A stretch of DNA of 59,543 nt. It comes from Pirellulales bacterium (GTDB lineage: Bacteria; Planctomycetota; Planctomycetia; Pirellulales; Lacipirellulaceae). Under the pieces are notes generated by a model that saw nothing but the letters and a program-made list of their open reading frames with translations, was not told the DNA's origin and made no database searches. The position numbers and the translations under genes were made by a program. Location of the stretch: the NCBI GenBank assembly GCA_022448265.1, contig JAKVCC010000008.1, forward strand, positions 142,787 through 202,329. Reading direction: 5' to 3'. Of this stretch, positions 55,915 through 59,543 are shown piece by piece. Numbering within the stretch: position 1 is the stretch's first letter; each line of letters starts with the position of its first letter.

Positions 55915-57266
55915 AAGCGTCTTCCAAACCGCTCCAATTGCCTATCGTCGACCATCAGGCGACACCCTATGAAGGTCCTTCGCGAGACGAGGTCCTCGCC
56001 CTGCGCAATCAGTATGTATCTCCAGGTGTGATCATGTACTACCGTGAGCCCTTAATGGTCGTCGAAGGGCATATGCAGTACCTGTGGGACGACCGCGGGA
56101 GGCGCTACCTCGACGCCTTTGCCGGGATCGTCACTGTGAGCGTGGGCCATTGCCACCCCACCATCGTCGAAAGGGTTAGAGAACAAGTCGGGCGACTTCA
56201 ACACACCACCACGATTTACTTACACCCGACGATTGCGCAGTTTGCAGAAAAACTTTCCAGCAAAATGCCCCAGGGCCTCACGCGCAGTTATTTTACCAAT
56301 AGTGGTAGCGAAGCCAACGAAGTCGCCATTTTGTCAGCCCGCGAATACACGGGCCACCAGGACGTCGTGGCGCAGCGCAACGGCTACCACGGCGGCACTT
56401 CAACATCCATGAGCCTAACCGCCCATGGCACATGGAAGTTTCCGTCCAATACACGGGCCAACGTCCATCACACGCATGCGGGCTACTGCTACCGCTGCCC
56501 CTACGGCCTAGAATATCCGTCGTGCGATCTCAAATGCGCCTACGACATCAAGAGTGTGATTGAGTACCAGACGCCCGGTGAGATTTCCTGTTTTATCGGC
56601 GAACCCATTCAAGGCGTTGGGGGCGTCGTGACGCCACCGAAGGAGTTTTTCCAGATCGTCTATGACATCGTCAGGCAGCACGGGGGCCTTTGTATTGCCG
56701 ACGAAGTCCAAGGTGGCTTTGGCCGTACGGGACACCACTACTGGTCGCACCAAAACTGGGACGTTGTGCCCGACATCATCACCATGGCCAAGGGAATCGG
56801 CAATGGGGCGCCGCTAGGAGCCATGACGACCACCGACGCGATTTCCGAGGTCATGACCAACCGCATTCACTTCAACACCTTCGGCGGTAATCCGATTAGC
56901 ATGACACAAGGACTGGCCACCCTCGAAGTGATCGACGCTGAAAACATTCAACAAAATGCGAAGGACGTGGGCAACCACCTAAAAGCTCGCCTCTTGGATT
57001 TGCAGCAGCGGCACCCGCTGATTGGTGAAGTCCGCGGCCTCGGACTGATGCTTGGCGTCGAGCTGGTCACCGATCGGCAATCCAAGGAGCCTGCCTCCAA
57101 GGAGGCTGCCGAAGTCATGGAACAATGCCGGATACGGGGATTGATTATCGGCAAGGGCGGTCTGAAGGGAAATACGCTTCGCATCAAGCCGCCCATGTGC
57201 ATCACCACCGACGATGCCGATTTCCTGGCGGATTGCCTCGACGAGGTGCTTGGCATCGTCGCGTAA
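55911..57266 (+). CDS. Class III aminotransferase, AGXT2-like (beta-alanine/aminoisobutyrate type)
   Basis: PLP-dependent aminotransferase of 451 residues, starting at the ATG at 55911 with AGGAG seven bases upstream and a four-base overlap with the permease stop. PLP phosphate site TNSGSEANEVA (129-139), NGYHGGT, Asp264 in CIADEVQGGFGRTG and the Schiff-base Lys294 in TMAKGIGNGAPLGAM. It resembles mammalian AGXT2, which uses beta-aminoisobutyrate, beta-alanine and dimethylarginine. A Cys-rich insert (YCYRCPYGLEYPSCDLKC) lies at 193-209. With a nucleobase permease and MmsA beside it, conversion of beta-alanine/beta-aminoisobutyrate to semialdehydes is the best fit; alanine-glyoxylate transamination remains possible. 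Confidence 0.92.
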   Translation: MKASSKPLQLPIVDHQATPYEGPSRDEVLALRNQYVSPGVIMYYREPLMVVEGHMQYLWDDRGRRYLDAFAGIVTVSVGHCHPTIVERVREQVGRLQHTTTIYLHPTIAQFAEKLSSKMPQGLTRSYFTNSGSEANEVAILSAREYTGHQDVVAQRNGYHGGTSTSMSLTAHGTWKFPSNTRANVHHTHAGYCYRCPYGLEYPSCDLKCAYDIKSVIEYQTPGEISCFIGEPIQGVGGVVTPPKEFFQIVYDIVRQHGGLCIADEVQGGFGRTGHHYWSHQNWDVVPDIITMAKGIGNGAPLGAMTTTDAISEVMTNRIHFNTFGGNPISMTQGLATLEVIDAENIQQNAKDVGNHLKARLLDLQQRHPLIGEVRGLGLMLGVELVTDRQSKEPASKEAAEVMEQCRIRGLIIGKGGLKGNTLRIKPPMCITTDDADFLADCLDEVLGIVA

Positions 57267-57345
57267 CACTCGGCAATTGACTCTAAAACCTAGCAGGCAA
57301 TTACAACAACGCGCGCCTCGACACTGTTGCCGCGGCCTGGCCTTC

Positions 57346-57360
57346 GGCAGGCAACCTGCC
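57346..57360 (+). terminator. Small hairpin after the aminotransferase
   Basis: GGCAGG-CAA-CCTGCC, a perfect 6-bp stem 80 bases beyond the stop. No T-run follows, so termination is uncertain. Confidence 0.3.
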
Positions 57361-57532
57361 AAGTGTACCGCTACATGTTTGATCACATGTCAAAGCACGC
57401 GGCCGCCTGGTGAGGCCAACACAAACGAGGGCAAATCGAACCGCAGCGCTCCGCGGCCGGATAAAGGATTAGCTACAACGCAACCATAGCCCAAACGCAG
57501 TCCCCGGACTTCCGCGAAGCCAAGTAATCAGA

Positions 57533-59452
57533 TTACTTGTCGTAGGACATCAGAATCTCATCTGGCGACAAGCCGACAATGCTTTGAAAATTGCCGTCGG
57601 CGATGGCACCACCCAGCTCAGTAACTTGGCGGAAGTAGCGGTTGCCAGGGCGTTGACCGGTAAACTTTTGACGAAGTTCCTGGCAAAGGACGTCGGCCGA
57701 GGCCCGCACGATTTCGTCAGGTTGGCGGGCTGCGTAAAGTGCCGTGCAGAGAATGGTGATGAGATCCTGGCAGCGGGCGGATAGTTCTGCCATGCGGCAT
57801 TGGCGGTCGGCCAGCGAAAGCTGGAACTTGCTCATCGTGGAGCTGATCTCCAACGACATCTTCTGCAACTGCACACAAGCGAAGGAGGCGTGCGCCCGAA
57901 GCTCACCTGGCATGTTAGGCAGTTGGCTTTGGGCGGTTGGCAGGAGGCGCCGCGCGACCACCCATTTCAGATACGGAAACACCACGCCTTTGAGCGCCCA
58001 AGCGTGCCGTGGATTGAGTGGATTGGGCTTGCGAATTCCAGCGGCCGCCAAAGCCTTGCCCACCGGCTCAAAGTAAGTTTTTCCGTGGTGTTTCACCAAA
58101 GACTTGAAGAAGGCCATCCCCAGCATCTCGCCTTCGCCTTCGTAGATACATGGTGCCAAGTATTCGTGTACGTTGTCGCCCAGCAAATGCCCATGCAAAA
58201 ACGACCGTCCACCATGAGTTTTCATGAACAGCTCAATAGCCGCATGCTTTTGGGCTTCGCTGCCGACAATCTTGGCGATGATGCATTCCATCTCGCCCCG
58301 AAAACCACGATCGATCAAGCCCGCACACCAGGAGGTAAGCGCATCGCAGGCGGTGATCAAACCAGCAAGACTGCCTAGGCGGCGCTGCACCAGTTCTCGA
58401 TTCGCAATTGGCGCACTATACGTCACACGAAACTTAGCCCAAGGGATCATGCTGGCCATCATGATGCGCATGGTGCCAGCCGCATTGGCACAGAGGGCGA
58501 CCCGGCCCAGATTGAGACCATGGTAGGCAACGGTGAGCCCATCGCCGCGGGTCGGCACCAGCAAGTTGTCTTTAGGCACGCGCAGGTCGCGAAAAATAAT
58601 ACCCTGATTGTAAGTATGTTTGAGTGCCCAGAGGCCGTATTTGCGTAATTGGAAATGCTCGTTCTCCGCCGCCGGGAGTTCAACCACCAACACAGCTGGT
58701 TTTTCCTCGATGAGGCATACTAGGCCGATCGTACGTCCGGGCACCACATTGGTAATGAACAACTTTTCACCGTTCACTACGTAGTCGTCTCCGTCCAGAA
58801 CTGCTCGGGTGCGAAGTTGGGTCAGGTCGCTGCCTGCAGACGGTTCAGTCAGCGCAAAGGCGCTCAGCCGTGACCCATCGGCCAATCCCGGAAGAAACCG
58901 CTGTTTTTGGTCAGCATTGCCAAAAGTCCTGACCGGATCGACAGCGCCAATACAACCGTGAACCGAAGCGAGCCCCGCAACGGTGGGATCGGCCATTGCC
59001 ATCCGCGTCAGAAACGGAGCAAATGATGAAAACGGTGCGCCCGAACCACCGTACTCGCGATCTACAAGCAGGCCCCAATAGCCGGTACCTGCTAGATCCT
59101 CCATCACGGACTCCGTGATTTTTCCATTTTCGTCGAGCAGCGTCTTGGCCGCCCGATGCTGATGTACCACGCCAACCGCCGCGTCCATCACCTGCTGCAC
59201 GTCGTGCGGCGTGGTAGGGTCCTGACTCTGAAAAAGCTCTGCGGGCACGCCCCGTTCCCAAACGGAACGATGGGCCGGGCTGCTGGCAGTTTGGTACTGG
59301 GCAGCAAAGAGGGCTTCGACCTGATCGTCGGCCTTGTCGATCGCACCCGTGCGACGCGCCTCGTCGTCGCTCTTGCCCCCGAGTTTCAGGGCAGTTTCAG
59401 CGAAAGAGGCTTCCTGGTCGCTATCGGTGGTTGGGGAAGGGGTGGTATTCAT
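57533..59452 (-). CDS. Acyl-CoA dehydrogenase family protein
   Basis: FAD-dependent acyl-CoA dehydrogenase of 639 residues (ATG at 59452; an ATG six codons upstream is also possible). Longer than the usual 380-residue enzymes: an N-terminal disordered part (1-90), the standard core (about 110-470) with FALTEPSAGSDL and YVVNGEKLFITN, the middle beta-domain, and THGGRSFLHGHLLGDNVHEYLAPCIYEGEGEMLG, where the catalytic Glu is expected. A C-terminal helical extension of about 150 residues resembles FadE-type enzymes. It should act on fatty or branched acyl-CoAs; its placement near MmsA suggests propionyl/branched-chain or beta-oxidation metabolism. The gene is complete; about 90 bases follow it before the window edge. 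Confidence 0.88.
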   Translation of the reverse strand: MNTTPSPTTDSDQEASFAETALKLGGKSDDEARRTGAIDKADDQVEALFAAQYQTASSPAHRSVWERGVPAELFQSQDPTTPHDVQQVMDAAVGVVHQHRAAKTLLDENGKITESVMEDLAGTGYWGLLVDREYGGSGAPFSSFAPFLTRMAMADPTVAGLASVHGCIGAVDPVRTFGNADQKQRFLPGLADGSRLSAFALTEPSAGSDLTQLRTRAVLDGDDYVVNGEKLFITNVVPGRTIGLVCLIEEKPAVLVVELPAAENEHFQLRKYGLWALKHTYNQGIIFRDLRVPKDNLLVPTRGDGLTVAYHGLNLGRVALCANAAGTMRIMMASMIPWAKFRVTYSAPIANRELVQRRLGSLAGLITACDALTSWCAGLIDRGFRGEMECIIAKIVGSEAQKHAAIELFMKTHGGRSFLHGHLLGDNVHEYLAPCIYEGEGEMLGMAFFKSLVKHHGKTYFEPVGKALAAAGIRKPNPLNPRHAWALKGVVFPYLKWVVARRLLPTAQSQLPNMPGELRAHASFACVQLQKMSLEISSTMSKFQLSLADRQCRMAELSARCQDLITILCTALYAARQPDEIVRASADVLCQELRQKFTGQRPGNRYFRQVTELGGAIADGNFQSIVGLSPDEILMSYDK

Positions 59453-59543
59453 GAAGTGTTGAGGGAGCAACCGAGTACAGCCGGCTAAACGTCGACCGAG
59501 CGTAGGCGGTAGCTGTCCGTGGTATGGGTGTCGGTTGTGGGGG

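Overview
The window looks like a planctomycete chromosome, probably Pirellulales or a close relative. The evidence is a DUF1559 protein with a prepilin-type N-terminus, a PEP-CTERM tail, a Pkn-type membrane Ser/Thr kinase, a YidC with a very long periplasmic domain, several secreted proteins without recognisable domains, and long intergenic gaps. Assignments come from reading translations and motifs by eye; no database search was run.

Layout. (1) 0.1-10.1 kb, all leftward: a Tad/Flp pilus locus in the order flp, tadV/cpaA, rcpC/cpaB, rcpA/cpaC, tadZ/cpaE, tadA/cpaF, tadB, tadC, then a secreted hypothetical. A strong hairpin after flp may let the major pilin be transcribed in excess of the assembly genes. 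(2) 10.2-20.7 kb: a sparse accessory stretch with a GTG-started sugar isomerase and Gfo/Idh/MocA oxidoreductase pair, a GspG-like pseudopilin, a translationally coupled pair of 2OG-Fe(II) dioxygenase-like genes, an odd PEP-CTERM protein without a signal peptide, an A/T-rich secreted esterase, a DUF2891 protein, a chain of very small ORFs, dispersed repeat fragments and tRNA-Ala(GGC). (3) 21-28.4 kb: a flippase-like membrane protein, dihydropyrimidinase/hydantoinase, a YghZ-type aldo-keto reductase, a TSUP exporter coupled to a putative DNA-binding protein, hemB, and a second prepilin peptidase whose second catalytic motif looks lost. (4) 28.6-38.6 kb: an LplT-PlsC-acyl-ligase (Aas-like) fusion, two secreted hypotheticals (one with SH3b-like repeats), and a Ser/Thr kinase directly upstream of hemL. 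(5) 38.7-52.3 kb: housekeeping genes tsaB, a phosphoesterase, yidC, mnmE, an M28 peptidase with two PDZ domains, DUF971, tRNA-Leu(TAG), tRNA-Lys(TTT), a small secreted protein, ispD, tyrS and DUF1559. (6) 52.6-59.5 kb: methylmalonate/malonate-semialdehyde dehydrogenase, an NCS2 nucleobase permease coupled to a class III aminotransferase, and a large acyl-CoA dehydrogenase.

Functional links. The NCS2 permease, aminotransferase and semialdehyde dehydrogenase, with the dihydropyrimidinase 30 kb away, fit import and reductive breakdown of uracil/thymine through beta-amino acids to acyl-CoAs. HemB and HemL are two steps of the C5 tetrapyrrole pathway. I found no CRISPR array, intact transposase, rRNA or certain phage gene. 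The least explained parts are the paired 2OG oxygenases, the small-ORF chain at 20.05-20.64 kb, the cysteine-rich tail of the Tad secretin, and the PDZ domain inside YidC.
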